A stretch of 64,000 bases of DNA from JAGNLV01 sp964612145 (GCA_964612145.1 CAZTBP010000018.1:1-64000), one strand, 5' to 3'; shown: positions 36,390-46,163, counted from the stretch's first letter. The notes: generated by a model from the sequence alone, not told the origin. Program-made: numbers and translations.

Positions 36390-37769
36390 ATGAAGAAACT
36401 AACGCGCTACATACTGGCCGAGCATATAGCCCCGTTTTTGTTCGCCTTTTTGACTATAACGTTCCTGCTGGTGATTGATTACGTTCCGAAGATTATCGAT
36501 CACGTGATTGATAAAGACATTTCGGTCTGGGTGGCGCTGGAGCTGGTGGCGTTGAATCTGGCCTGGATGCTGGCGTTATCGATTCCGATGTCGGTCCTGG
36601 TGGCGGTGCTGATGGCGTTTGGTCGGTTGACCTCGGATTTCGAGGTCACGGCGATGAAGGCCTCCGGTATCAACCTGATGCGGATCGTATTTCCGTTGTT
36701 GATAGCCGGCGGCGTGATAACGTACGGCATGGTCCAATTCAATGATCGGATTCTCCCCGACCTGAACAAACAAGCCCGTCATCTCTGGGGTGACATTGCT
36801 GCGATGCGGCCCACGCTGGTTTTTCGCAGCGGGATATTTATCACCGACATTCCCGGCTATCTGGTGTTGATTGACGAGATAGATCACAAGACCTCGCGGG
36901 TCGAGGGGGTGCGGATCAATGAGACCAAGAAGCCGACTCAGCCGCAGATTATCGTGGCGGAATATGGTTTCATGAAGATGATGGACAACAATCGTACGAT
37001 GCAGTTCACCCTGTACAACGGCGAGGTCCATGAGCTTGACACGGAGGAGCCGAAGAATTACCGTCGGCTTGACTTCGAACAGCAGGTGATCAATATATCC
37101 GGTACCGGCTCGGAGCTGAAAAGAACCGACAGTGAGTACCGTACGGATCGTGAGATGGGTATCGGCCAGATGCAGCAGAATGTTGATCGTGCGAAACTGG
37201 CTATCGGTCCGTTTGAGCGCAAGATAGAGTCAACGGTTGGCGCCAAAGCCGATTTCCTTTTTGCCGATACGTTCGCTTTCCCCGTGGGTGATCTCAGTAC
37301 CGACACTGCTGCCTTTCGGATAGTGCGGCGCGATGCCGAGGCGTTTTACCGTGCGGTGCAGCGCAATGCCGACCAGATCGAAGCGCAGCAGCGGATTGTG
37401 AACAAGTACTCCATTGAGATTTACAAGAAATACTCTATCCCGGCGGCCTCGCTGGCGTTTATCCTGATCGGCGTGCCGCTGGCGGTGGTGACACGCAGGA
37501 GCGGCATGGGGGTAGCCATTTCAATTTCGATTCTTCTTTTTGTCGTCTACTGGGCGTTTCTCATTGGCGGCGAGGACCTTGCCGACAACGGCATTGTCAG
37601 TCCGTTTCTGGCGATGTGGTCGGCCAATATCCTGATCGGGGCGATAGGGGTCTATCTGCTTTACAAAGTCGTACGGGAACGTCAGGTCTTTTCCTGGTTC
37701 CGCGAAAGCCCGGTTAAGAAACAGAAGAAAATCGAACAGCGGTTACAAGGCGATGATACGAAAACTTGA
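36390..37769 (+). CDS. lptF: LptF/LptG-type lipopolysaccharide export permease (first copy)
   Basis: 459 residues. It starts MKKLTRYILAEHIAPFLFAFLTITFLLVI and contains three N-terminal and three C-terminal membrane segments flanking a periplasmic beta-jellyroll-like region of about 230 residues (typical is shorter). The diagnostic pair EVTAMKASGINLMRI and IPAASLAFILIGVPLAVVTRR is present. LptF and LptG form the inner-membrane part of the LptB2FGC transporter that extracts LPS from the membrane. The gene overlaps the next by 17 bases, so both form one unit. The longer periplasmic insert is an oddity of this copy. Confidence 0.88.
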   Translation: MKKLTRYILAEHIAPFLFAFLTITFLLVIDYVPKIIDHVIDKDISVWVALELVALNLAWMLALSIPMSVLVAVLMAFGRLTSDFEVTAMKASGINLMRIVFPLLIAGGVITYGMVQFNDRILPDLNKQARHLWGDIAAMRPTLVFRSGIFITDIPGYLVLIDEIDHKTSRVEGVRINETKKPTQPQIIVAEYGFMKMMDNNRTMQFTLYNGEVHELDTEEPKNYRRLDFEQQVINISGTGSELKRTDSEYRTDREMGIGQMQQNVDRAKLAIGPFERKIESTVGAKADFLFADTFAFPVGDLSTDTAAFRIVRRDAEAFYRAVQRNADQIEAQQRIVNKYSIEIYKKYSIPAASLAFILIGVPLAVVTRRSGMGVAISISILLFVVYWAFLIGGEDLADNGIVSPFLAMWSANILIGAIGVYLLYKVVRERQVFSWFRESPVKKQKKIEQRLQGDDTKT

Positions 37770-38835
37770 TATCTATCTGCTCAAGTCGTTCTTCCTGGCG
37801 CTGTTTGTGGTGACGCTGGCGATCGGGCTGACGATTAATATAATCAATATCATCGAGGAACTCCGGGAGTTTATTGACAACCAGGTACCGGTGGTGTCCA
37901 TTGTCGAGTACTACCTGTATTTCGGCGGGTGGGTAGTTAAGTCGTTCCTGCCGATGTTCGTGCTGATCGCAAGCCTCTTCTCGCTGTCGATTATGGCCCG
38001 CCGCAATGAGATCCTTGCCATGAAGGCCTCGGGGTTGTCACTTTATCGGATCGCGAGGCCGTATTTGCTCGTGGCGCTGCTGCTTTCGGTGGGGCATTTC
38101 TATTACAATGAGTACATATTCCCGCCGGCGAATCAGCGACGGCTGGAAATCAAGGAGTTTACTATCGAGAAGCGGTCCCGGCGAACGACAACTCAGGTTT
38201 CCAATGTCTATCGCCAGATCGAGCCGGGCTACATTTATACGATCAACAGCTTCAATGTGGAACGCGGGATCGGCAACGATGTAAAGATCTACCGCACGAG
38301 CGACAATCGGCTGCAAAAGATAATCACGGCCAACCGCATTCTGTATGATAATCACCGCTGGGTCCTGGTGGAAGGCACCGAGCGAACATTCAGTGATGTT
38401 GCCGGGGAGACATTTCAGAATTTTGAGCGAAGGGAGATCGATGATATTCAGGAAGAGCCGGAGGATTTTGCCAAAAAGATCGGCAAGCCGGAGGACATGG
38501 GGCTGGAGGAGCTGGAAAAGTATATCGACCTGATGAAACGAACTGGCGGGCCGTATCACCGTGAGGCGGTGGATCTTGGTATCAAGTATGCCTATCCCCT
38601 GACGTCGTTTATTGTGGTCCTGTTGAGTATACCGTTCGCGTCGAATCCCCGGCGGGGCGGGCTGGCTGTCTCTATTTCAGTGGGTGCGTTGATTTCCCTG
38701 ATCTATTTCGTGCTGTTCCGGGTGCTTCAATCGGCCGGGTATAATGAGAAGATCCCCCTGGAGGTGGCCGTGTGGGGAGTCAATGCGCTGTTTTTTGTAG
38801 CCGGTCTGTTTTTCATGCTCAAAGCGAGGAAATAA
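37753..38835 (+). CDS. lptG: LptG-type lipopolysaccharide export permease (second copy)
   Basis: 360 residues, normal LptG length. LptFG features: MIRKLDIYLLKSFFLALFVVTL, MARRNEILAMKASGLSLYRIA, a periplasmic beta-jellyroll region and a C-terminal helix bundle IVVLLSIPFASNPRRGGLAVSISVG. It is the partner of the overlapping upstream gene. LptB (ATPase), LptC and LptA are not in this window. The stop TAA overlaps the methyltransferase start (TAATG), so the next gene is coupled. Confidence 0.9.
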   Translation: MIRKLDIYLLKSFFLALFVVTLAIGLTINIINIIEELREFIDNQVPVVSIVEYYLYFGGWVVKSFLPMFVLIASLFSLSIMARRNEILAMKASGLSLYRIARPYLLVALLLSVGHFYYNEYIFPPANQRRLEIKEFTIEKRSRRTTTQVSNVYRQIEPGYIYTINSFNVERGIGNDVKIYRTSDNRLQKIITANRILYDNHRWVLVEGTERTFSDVAGETFQNFERREIDDIQEEPEDFAKKIGKPEDMGLEELEKYIDLMKRTGGPYHREAVDLGIKYAYPLTSFIVVLLSIPFASNPRRGGLAVSISVGALISLIYFVLFRVLQSAGYNEKIPLEVAVWGVNALFFVAGLFFMLKARK

Positions 38836-39614
38836 TGCCGGACAACAGCAGCGAGCAAAATCGAAAGCACTGGGATGAAGTAGTCGATATCCACTTTCGA
38901 CATCCCGACTACCACGTGCAGGAGTTTCTTGAGGGACAAAGCACTCTCAGACCAATCGAGCGCCGCCTGCTGCCGGACGTGAACGGGAAGTCACTCCTTC
39001 ATCTCTTTTGCCAATTCGGTTTGGATACGCTTTCGTGGGCACGGCTCGGGGCTGACGCGGTCGGTGTAGATATTTCGGGGCGGTCGATCGAGATTGCACG
39101 GGAACTGCAGAAGAAATCCGGCGAAAAGGCGGAATTTGTACAGTCGGGCGTGCTGGAATTGAAGGGCAAGATCGAGCGGCAGTTTGATACTGTTTTCCAG
39201 TCGTATGGCACGCATCATTGGATCAGCGATCCTGGTCAGTGGGCACAGGTTGTTTCTCACTATCTCAAATCTGATGGCAAGCTGGTTGTCGTAGATTTTC
39301 ACCCGGCAGGGCTCAGTCTTTTGCAGGATATTCCGTATTTTCATACGGGGCCGCGCCGTTACAGTGACCCGGATTATTGTGACCGCAGCTATCGACCCAA
39401 GGAGGAGTCGAACGAATGGCATCACACGCTTAGCGATATTGTGATGGCGGTAATCGATGCCGAATTTACAGTCACATTGCTGGAGGAACATCCGGGACTG
39501 CCCTACCGCTATAAAAACGACTGGATCGAGCGAGACGGCTACTACTACCCCCCGCAGGAGCCGACCGTACCGATGATGTTTGCCCTTGTCGCTCGAAAAG
39601 AAACGAGACGTTAG
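38835..39614 (+). CDS. SAM-dependent methyltransferase (class I)
   Basis: 259 residues from the ATG at 38835, coupled to lptG by TAATG. The Rossmann SAM-binding motifs are SLLHLFCQFGLDTLSWARLGADAVGVDISGRSIEIAREL and VFQSYGTHHWISD. Substrate is unknown; placement behind lptFG hints at an envelope-lipid or sugar target, but that is only context. It is followed 13 bases on by the fused aspartase gene, so the operon may continue. About 60% of the length is typical of small-molecule methyltransferases with no extra domain. Confidence 0.83.
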   Translation: MPDNSSEQNRKHWDEVVDIHFRHPDYHVQEFLEGQSTLRPIERRLLPDVNGKSLLHLFCQFGLDTLSWARLGADAVGVDISGRSIEIARELQKKSGEKAEFVQSGVLELKGKIERQFDTVFQSYGTHHWISDPGQWAQVVSHYLKSDGKLVVVDFHPAGLSLLQDIPYFHTGPRRYSDPDYCDRSYRPKEESNEWHHTLSDIVMAVIDAEFTVTLLEEHPGLPYRYKNDWIERDGYYYPPQEPTVPMMFALVARKETRR

Positions 39615-39627
39615 CAGAAGGAAACTG

Positions 39628-41499
39628 ATGGATAAAGCAGCGACTATCGAATTTCTCCACCGGACCGAATTGTTCCGCGACCTGAAAGAGGGTGAGCTTA
39701 AAGCACTTTCGGAGTGGCTGGAGGAGAGGCAGTTGGCCGATGGTGATGTTCTGTTTGAGCAGAACACGCCCAGACGCAATCTCTGGCTGGTTGTCGAGGG
39801 GGCGGTACAGTTGTATATGACGACACCGTTTGGCGATGACAGGAAACTCACACTGTTTGGTCCGCTCGATTTTTTGGGCGAGGGTGCGCTCATGGACGAC
39901 TACCCGCATTCGACCTCGGCCAGGGCTGTCGACACCACAAAAGTGCTGGTGATCAGCCGGGACACGTTTTCGACCCTGACCGGAACACATCCACAGTTGG
40001 CCATGAAAGTGCTTTCGCGGGTGGCGCGGGTGATTTCCCGGCGGATGCGTCAGACGAGCACGCGGGTGGTCAATGCGGGCGCGCAGTATATTTCGGGGCG
40101 GACCCGTAAAGAACATGATCTTCTCGGCGACCGCCAGGTGCCGCACGAGTTTTTCTATGGCATACAAACTATGCGGGCGCTGGAAAATTTCAATATCTCC
40201 GGAATTTCGCTGGCCCACTACCCGGTTCTGATCGAGGCACTGGCAATGGTAAAGATGGCCGCGGCCCAGGCCAACCGGGATTTGGGACTGCTGGATGAGA
40301 CGGTTACCGGCGCCATCGTGAAAGCCTGTCAGGAAATGCTCGAAGGTCGCTGGCACACGCACTTTGTCGTGGATCTTATACAGGGCGGCGCGGGAACCTC
40401 GACCAATATGAATGCGAATGAGGTTATCGCCAACCGCGCCCTTGAATTGATGGGACATGAGCGAGGCGAATATGAGCATTGCCACCCGAACAATCATGTC
40501 AATTTATCGCAGTCGACCAATGACGCCTACCCCACGGCCCTGCATATCGCGCTGATCAGAAGCAACGAACGTTTGGTCAAGGTCCTCACAAAATTAGTGG
40601 CGGCTTTTCGCGCGAAGTCGCAGGAGTTCAACACCATCATTAAAATGGGCCGGACCCAGCTCCAGGATGCGGTTCCCATGACGCTGGGGCAGACCTTTGA
40701 GGCCATGGCCTCGACTCTGGCCGAGGAAATCGACCGGCTCAACCAGAACGCTGCGCTGTTTACTGAAGTAAACATGGGCGGCACAGCGATCGGGACCGGA
40801 TTGAACGCCCATCCTGATTACAGCAACAAGGTCGTCCAGCATTTATCGCACATTTCCCGGCTGGACTTAAAACTGGCTCCGGATCTGATTGAGGCGACCT
40901 CCGATACCGGCGCTTTTGTGATGTATTCCTCGGCCTTGAAGCGACTTTCGGTGAAGCTGTCGAAAATCTGTAATGACCTTCGGTTGCTGTCCTCGGGTCC
41001 GCGGGCGGGGCTCAACGAGATCAATCTGCCCAAAATGCAGCCGGGCTCATCGATTATGCCCGGCAAAGTCAACCCGGTTATACCGGAAGTTGTCAACCAG
41101 ATCGCCTTTAAGGTTATCGGCAACGACCTGACCGTAACGATGGCGGCCGAAGCGGGGCAGCTCGAGCTGAATGTCTTTGAGCCGGTGATCGCGCAGTCAA
41201 TCCTGGAGTCGATTGAAATGCTCAAAAACGGCATGCGGACTCTTATGCACCGGTGTGTGGAGGGAATTACGGCCAACGAGGAAGTCTGTCGCCGGCATGT
41301 CAAACACTCGATCGGTGTGGTGACGGCGTTAAGCCCGGTGCTCGGTTACGATGTTTGCACGGCATTGGCGCGTGAGGCGCTGGAATGTGATCGCGGCGTT
41401 TATGAACTCGTGCTGGAGAAGAAACTGTTGTCAAAGACGAAGTTGGACCGATTGCTCGATCCGACTACGATGATCCGGCCGTATCGGAGTAAGGACTAA
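39628..41499 (+). CDS. aspA: Cyclic-nucleotide-binding domain fused to aspartate ammonia-lyase
   Basis: 623 residues from ATG 39628 (AAGGAAAC upstream); an ordinary aspartase is about 470. Residues 1-130 are a CRP-type cNMP-binding beta barrel: the phosphate-binding cassette has Glu85 in DFLGEGAL and Arg99 in TSARAV, so a nucleotide could bind. A helix (HPQLAMKVLSRVARVISRRM) links to the lyase from about residue 160 (HDLLGDRQVPHEFFYGIQT). Aspartase motifs are HPNNHVNLSQSTNDAYPTA, GTSTNMNANEVIANRA, and the Ser474 loop of SSIMPGKVNP, with Ser474 as the catalytic base. The enzyme reversibly releases ammonia from aspartate to give fumarate. The fusion suggests allosteric control by a cyclic nucleotide or other ligand; that is inference. 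Confidence 0.92.
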   Translation: MDKAATIEFLHRTELFRDLKEGELKALSEWLEERQLADGDVLFEQNTPRRNLWLVVEGAVQLYMTTPFGDDRKLTLFGPLDFLGEGALMDDYPHSTSARAVDTTKVLVISRDTFSTLTGTHPQLAMKVLSRVARVISRRMRQTSTRVVNAGAQYISGRTRKEHDLLGDRQVPHEFFYGIQTMRALENFNISGISLAHYPVLIEALAMVKMAAAQANRDLGLLDETVTGAIVKACQEMLEGRWHTHFVVDLIQGGAGTSTNMNANEVIANRALELMGHERGEYEHCHPNNHVNLSQSTNDAYPTALHIALIRSNERLVKVLTKLVAAFRAKSQEFNTIIKMGRTQLQDAVPMTLGQTFEAMASTLAEEIDRLNQNAALFTEVNMGGTAIGTGLNAHPDYSNKVVQHLSHISRLDLKLAPDLIEATSDTGAFVMYSSALKRLSVKLSKICNDLRLLSSGPRAGLNEINLPKMQPGSSIMPGKVNPVIPEVVNQIAFKVIGNDLTVTMAAEAGQLELNVFEPVIAQSILESIEMLKNGMRTLMHRCVEGITANEEVCRRHVKHSIGVVTALSPVLGYDVCTALAREALECDRGVYELVLEKKLLSKTKLDRLLDPTTMIRPYRSKD

Positions 41500-41515
41500 G
41501 CCTGATTTTTGCAGG

Positions 41516-42523
41516 CTACCGATCGTTCACTGCGGCTTCATCAACCACTATCACGGCTGAGCCGGTGAATTTGCCGTCGCGAAGGTCGTCGAGGGCTTCA
41601 TTCACATTTTCAAGGGGATAGGTGTGCACCTCGGTTCTGACCGGGACTTTGGGGGTGAGCTGAAGGAATTCGTGGCCGTCCTCGCGGGTGAGGTTGGCTA
41701 CCGATTGTATTGACCGTTCCTCCCACAGAATACGATATGGAAACGACGGGATGTCACTCATGTGAATACCGGCGCAAACAACCGGTGCTCCCTTTGCGAC
41801 TGCTTTCAGCGCCGCCGGGACAAGCTCGCCCACCGGCGCAAAAATAATGGCGGCGTCAAGTGGTTCGGGCGGCTGTCCCTCCGATGAACCGGCCCATTTC
41901 GCGCCGAGTCGTTTTGCGAACTCCTGTCCTTCGGTATCGCCGGGCCGTGTGAACGCGTAGATCTCGCGGTCCTGATAGGCCGCTACCTGGGCAATGATAT
42001 GAGCAGCAGAACCAAAACCATAGAGGCCCAGGCGTTTGGCATCGCCGGTAAAACGCAATGACCGGTAGCCGATCAATCCCGCACACAGCAGCGGCGCCGC
42101 CTGGAGGTCGGGGTACTGTTTTGGGATAGGGAAACAGAAGCGTGCGTCGGCGACCGTATAGTCGGCAAAGCCGCCGTCAATCTGGTACCCGGTGTAAACG
42201 GCGTTGTCGCACAGGTTCTCTCGACCGGATTCGCAATAGCGACACTCTCCGCAGCTTCCGCCCAGCCACGGCACACCGACCGTATCGCCGCGTGTGAAGC
42301 CGTCGACATTGTCGCCAATCTCGACAACCTTTCCGACAATCTGGTGTCCTGGAATCAGCGGGAGTTTGGGATCGGTCAGGTCGCCATCGACTACGTGCAG
42401 GTCGGTGCGGCACAAGCCGCAGGCATGGACCTTGATGAGCAACTGCCCGTGATTCGCCTGTGGCCTCTCGATCTCTTTCATCTTGAGGGCTTCCTGTTGC
42501 CTGTGAAGAACCATAGCACGCAT
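41516..42523 (-). CDS. Zinc-dependent alcohol dehydrogenase (AdhP-like)
   Basis: 335 residues from the ATG at 42523, which has GGAGG eight bases upstream (frame extends to 42586 without a binding site). Catalytic zinc ligands are Cys in GLCRTDLHVV, His in PLIPGHQIVGKV and a later Cys; the structural zinc has the four-cysteine CGECRYCESGRENLC loop. The cofactor site starts LGLYGFGSAAHIIAQVA, a variant of the usual GxGxxG in which the middle Gly is Ser-Ala. It oxidises or reduces alcohols/aldehydes with NAD(P). Monocistronic and divergent from the ABC fragment. Confidence 0.87.
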   Translation of the reverse strand: MRAMVLHRQQEALKMKEIERPQANHGQLLIKVHACGLCRTDLHVVDGDLTDPKLPLIPGHQIVGKVVEIGDNVDGFTRGDTVGVPWLGGSCGECRYCESGRENLCDNAVYTGYQIDGGFADYTVADARFCFPIPKQYPDLQAAPLLCAGLIGYRSLRFTGDAKRLGLYGFGSAAHIIAQVAAYQDREIYAFTRPGDTEGQEFAKRLGAKWAGSSEGQPPEPLDAAIIFAPVGELVPAALKAVAKGAPVVCAGIHMSDIPSFPYRILWEERSIQSVANLTREDGHEFLQLTPKVPVRTEVHTYPLENVNEALDDLRDGKFTGSAVIVVDEAAVNDR

Positions 42524-42560
42524 ATGACTGCCTCCGACAATTACCTGTATATTTGATCGC

Positions 42561-42962
42561 GTGACAAACGCCGCCAAGGTCGCCAATATTCACGATTTCA
42601 TCATGAAGCTGCCGGACGGTTACCGCAACGAGATCGGCGAACGGGGTGTGACGCTCTCCGGCGGCGAGAAGCAGCGAGTGTGTCTGGCCCGTGCGCTGTT
42701 GAAAGATCCCCCGATCGTAGTCCTCGATGAAGCGACGTCGGCGCTGGATACGCGCAGTGAAGAGCTTATTCAGCAGGCGCTTGAAAAGGCCTTAGACGGG
42801 AAAACGTCGATTATCATTGCACATCGCCTCTCGACAGTGCAGCATGCCGATCGCATCGTTGTCATGGACGACGGGAAGATCGTAGCACAGGGTACGCACC
42901 AGGAGCTGCTTGAGAGCTCGGATCTCTACCGGGAGCTGGCACAGAAGCAGCTTCGGTCGTAG
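42561..42962 (+). pseudogene. C-terminal remnant of an ABC exporter (MsbA-type)
   Basis: The 134-codon frame begins at GTG 42561. It holds only the last part of an ABC nucleotide-binding domain: NAAKVANIHDFIMKLPDGY, signature TLSGGEKQRVCLARALL, Walker B IVVLDEATSALD, H-loop IIIAHRLSTVQHAD, then the D-loop end. The membrane domain, Walker A and Q loop of an exporter such as MsbA are absent. Upstream codons in the same frame (CIFDR) are not homologous. It therefore looks like the 3' remnant of a deleted or rearranged exporter, with the break in the 40 bp between it and the alcohol dehydrogenase gene. Convergent with the RND pump gene. Confidence 0.75.
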
Positions 42963-42980
42963 CCTCCTGCAGCCCGCCGC

Positions 42981-45900
42981 TTATTCACTCTCGAGGCTGG
43001 GGGCAGTGCTGACAGCTTTCTCTTTAAGACCGAACATACTGCGGACCTTCAGCACCAACTCGATAGCGTATGAGAAGACCAGCGGTGTCAGCACCAACGA
43101 AATTACCGTTGATACGACCAGACCACCGACGACGACGGATCCCAGGCCGCGATACAGCTCTGACCCCGCACCCGGCATAATGATCAACGGCAGCATGCCA
43201 AAGGTCGACGTTCCGGTGGACATGAGGATCGGTCGGACACGAACCCGCACTGATTCTTTGACTGCCGATCGTGGATTCCATCCGTCCCGCATCAGATTAA
43301 TAGCCTGATACACAATCAGAATCGAGTTGTTGATTACGGTTCCGACCAGAATTACAAAGCCAAGCATAGTGAGAACATCGAGCTGCTGTGCGGAGTCGAA
43401 CAGCTGCACGATATTCAGGCCAAGCACGCCGCCGAATGTCGCCAGCGGTACTGTCAGCATGATGACCAGCGGATAGGTAAACGACTGGAACAGCGCGGCC
43501 AGCAAGAGATAGGTCAGGACGACGGCTATATTGAAGTCGGTGAATAACTCGGAGCGAAGCCGTGTGAGGTCGTCGGCGGTACCGGACAAGTTGATGTCGT
43601 AGAGCCCGCCAACCAGGCCCTCGTCGCGCAGCGGCTGGACGACTTCGTTTTCGATGCGGGCGACTGCTTCCTCGAGCGCGATGCCGTCGGGGAGAACCGT
43701 CTCAATGGAGACCGTCCGCTGCCGTTCGACATGATTGATCTGGACTGGACCCTGGTCGAGCCGGATATCGGCAACGTCGCCAATGGTCACAACGCGTCCC
43801 CGTCCGGTAGCGATCGGCAGCAGGGCGATGTCCTGGGTATGTTGACTCCAGTCGTCGCGCCCCTTAATGAGCAGATCGATTTCCCGACCGTTGTGGAAAT
43901 ATTCACTGACGATTGCGCCGTCGACCAGCGCATTGACCGAGCGTCCGATTATAGAGGCATCCATGCCCATATCAGCGGCACGGACGCGATCCGGATAGAC
44001 CCGTACCTCGGGATTGCCCAGGTCCAGACCGGGTATCGGCCGGGAATTTGAGCCGGGGACAACTTCGCTGACCTGGCCAAAAACACGCTGGGCAACCTGG
44101 AGGATATGGGGAAGTTCAGGTCCGGAGACATCGATTCGCACCGAGCGTGAGCCGGCGAATCCGCGACCAAACAATGAAGACTGGCTGGCGAAACCAATGG
44201 CGCCCGGTATCGAGAAGAGCGCGCGGTTGGCTACCGGAACAAGTTCTCCCCCGCGTTCGGGATCCCGACCGCGCAGGCCGAAAAAGGCCTGGTTGCGCAG
44301 TGCGACCAGGAAGAAATTGTCGACTCCACCACCCGGAAGGGTGTCGGCGGCCTCCCCTTCGGTTTCCCACAGCGGCCTGATTTGGTCTTCGATTTGTTGA
44401 CCGGCCTTGATCATTTCATCGAGGTTGTATCCCGGCGGCGGAATCATCGAGGCAAACACGAGGTTCCGGTTTCCGCTGGGCAGATACTCAGCCGGCGGCA
44501 GAAGCAACACTGTCAGCCCCATCGAAACAACGATAATACCAAGAATGGTACCCAGCCGTCGATAACCTTTGGCGTTGATATAGTCGACGAAGGCTGCAAT
44601 ACGTTCGGCGAGTCGTCCCAGGAATGTGTCTCGATTGGCGTCGCCGGACACTTTTGAGGAGACTTTCAAAATTCGAGACGAGAGAGTCGGGATGACTGTT
44701 ATCGATACGATCAGTGCGATTACGATAGCACTGGAAATGGCAATAGCAATGTCTTTAAAAAGCTGGCCCGCCTGCTCCTCGACGAACAGAATCGGGAGGA
44801 AGACGGCGACGGTTGTGACTGTCGAGGACAGGAGTGCACCCCAAACCTCCGAGGTACCGTCCCTGGCAGCATCCCATCGGCTCTTCCCCATTTGCATGTG
44901 ACGGTAGATATTTTCCAGCACAACAATAGAACTATCGACTACCATACCGACGGCGAACGCCATGCCCGCGAGAGAGATCACGTTGATAGTCCGCCCGAAG
45001 ATTGACATCGCCAGAAATGTCGTGACGATGGAAATCGGAATAGCCAGTGCAATCACCAGCACCGCCGACGGTGACCGCAGGAAAATAAACAGGGCGAGGA
45101 TGGCGAGGAAACCTCCCAGGTAGATATTGGAGAGCACGAGGTCTATAGCGGAGTTAATGTACACCGTTTCACGGTAGACATTTTCAATTTCCATACCCTG
45201 GGGCCGCATGACCTCATCGTTGATAACATCCAGTTGTTCCAGGAGGCCATCGATCACGGCGATGACATTTGACCCGACCTGTCGCTGGGCGTTAAACGCT
45301 ACGCTGGGAATGCCTTTGTGGCGCACCATGACAGTCGGTTTTTCGTGGGTTAATTCTACACGAGCAATGTCGCCGACTCGAATCGGCGTGCCGCCCCGAA
45401 CAGCGACGACTGTCTGTGCCACCGCCTCGGTCGTTTCATAACGGGAGATGGTTCGTACAACGTAGCGGCGTTTGCCTTCGCCAAAATCACCGGCGGAGAT
45501 ATCCCGGTTGTCAGACCGCAGGGCCTGAGCAAGTTGATCAATGGTGATGCCCGAGGAAGCCAGCAGGTCGGGATCGAACTCAACATGCACCTCTTCTTCC
45601 AGACCCCCAAAGACATTCACCGACGAGACGCCCTCGACTCGCTCCAGTCTGGGCTTTACGATTTCTTCGACCAGGGTCCGCTGATGCGGGATATACACCG
45701 AATCATCAAGCGGCCTGACCACAAACCAGGCGATAGCACCTTCAAGCTGGCTTGAGGTTGTTACGACAGGGCGGTCTGCCGTGGTCGGGTATGATGGAAC
45801 CTCGTTGAGTTTATTGGTGACTTTGACAACGGCGCCGGTCAGGTCGGTCCCGGCCGGAAATTCAAGGGTGATTGTGCCCCGGCTGTCCTGAGACTCGGAT

Positions 45901-46142
45901 CGCATCTCAAGGAGGCCTTCGACAGACTTCAGGTACTCTTCCTGCTGTTCGATGATTTCTTTTTCGATCTCTTCGGGCGATGCGCCGACCCAGGTTGTAG
46001 CGACCGCGATAATCGGGCGTTCCACCTCGGGCGTTAACTGGATAGGCACCCGGTTAAGGGCAAGCATCCCGCCGATGACGGCGATCAGCACGCCGACAAT
46101 GACGGTGATGGGAAATCGAATTGAGGATGATATCAGGCTCAC
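42981..46142 (-). CDS. RND-family efflux pump (second system)
   Basis: 1053 residues. TM1 is MSLISSSIRFPITVIVGVLIAVIGG; the TM4 relay sequence is SLAGMAFAVGMVVDSSIVVLENIYRH; TM10-12 have MLGFVILVGTVINNSILIVYQAINLMRDG and RPILMSTGTSTFGMLPLI. Two large periplasmic domains are present. It is a proton-driven exporter of the HAE/AcrB branch, distinct in sequence from the pump at 25724. Gene order adaptor-pump on the minus strand, 21 bases apart, so one operon controlled from the promoter at about 47355. The pump protein ends at the convergent ABC remnant. Confidence 0.94.
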   Translation of the reverse strand: MSLISSSIRFPITVIVGVLIAVIGGMLALNRVPIQLTPEVERPIIAVATTWVGASPEEIEKEIIEQQEEYLKSVEGLLEMRSESQDSRGTITLEFPAGTDLTGAVVKVTNKLNEVPSYPTTADRPVVTTSSQLEGAIAWFVVRPLDDSVYIPHQRTLVEEIVKPRLERVEGVSSVNVFGGLEEEVHVEFDPDLLASSGITIDQLAQALRSDNRDISAGDFGEGKRRYVVRTISRYETTEAVAQTVVAVRGGTPIRVGDIARVELTHEKPTVMVRHKGIPSVAFNAQRQVGSNVIAVIDGLLEQLDVINDEVMRPQGMEIENVYRETVYINSAIDLVLSNIYLGGFLAILALFIFLRSPSAVLVIALAIPISIVTTFLAMSIFGRTINVISLAGMAFAVGMVVDSSIVVLENIYRHMQMGKSRWDAARDGTSEVWGALLSSTVTTVAVFLPILFVEEQAGQLFKDIAIAISSAIVIALIVSITVIPTLSSRILKVSSKVSGDANRDTFLGRLAERIAAFVDYINAKGYRRLGTILGIIVVSMGLTVLLLPPAEYLPSGNRNLVFASMIPPPGYNLDEMIKAGQQIEDQIRPLWETEGEAADTLPGGGVDNFFLVALRNQAFFGLRGRDPERGGELVPVANRALFSIPGAIGFASQSSLFGRGFAGSRSVRIDVSGPELPHILQVAQRVFGQVSEVVPGSNSRPIPGLDLGNPEVRVYPDRVRAADMGMDASIIGRSVNALVDGAIVSEYFHNGREIDLLIKGRDDWSQHTQDIALLPIATGRGRVVTIGDVADIRLDQGPVQINHVERQRTVSIETVLPDGIALEEAVARIENEVVQPLRDEGLVGGLYDINLSGTADDLTRLRSELFTDFNIAVVLTYLLLAALFQSFTYPLVIMLTVPLATFGGVLGLNIVQLFDSAQQLDVLTMLGFVILVGTVINNSILIVYQAINLMRDGWNPRSAVKESVRVRVRPILMSTGTSTFGMLPLIIMPGAGSELYRGLGSVVVGGLVVSTVISLVLTPLVFSYAIELVLKVRSMFGLKEKAVSTAPSLESE

Positions 46143-46163
46143 GGTGATTCCTTTGCGACCGGC

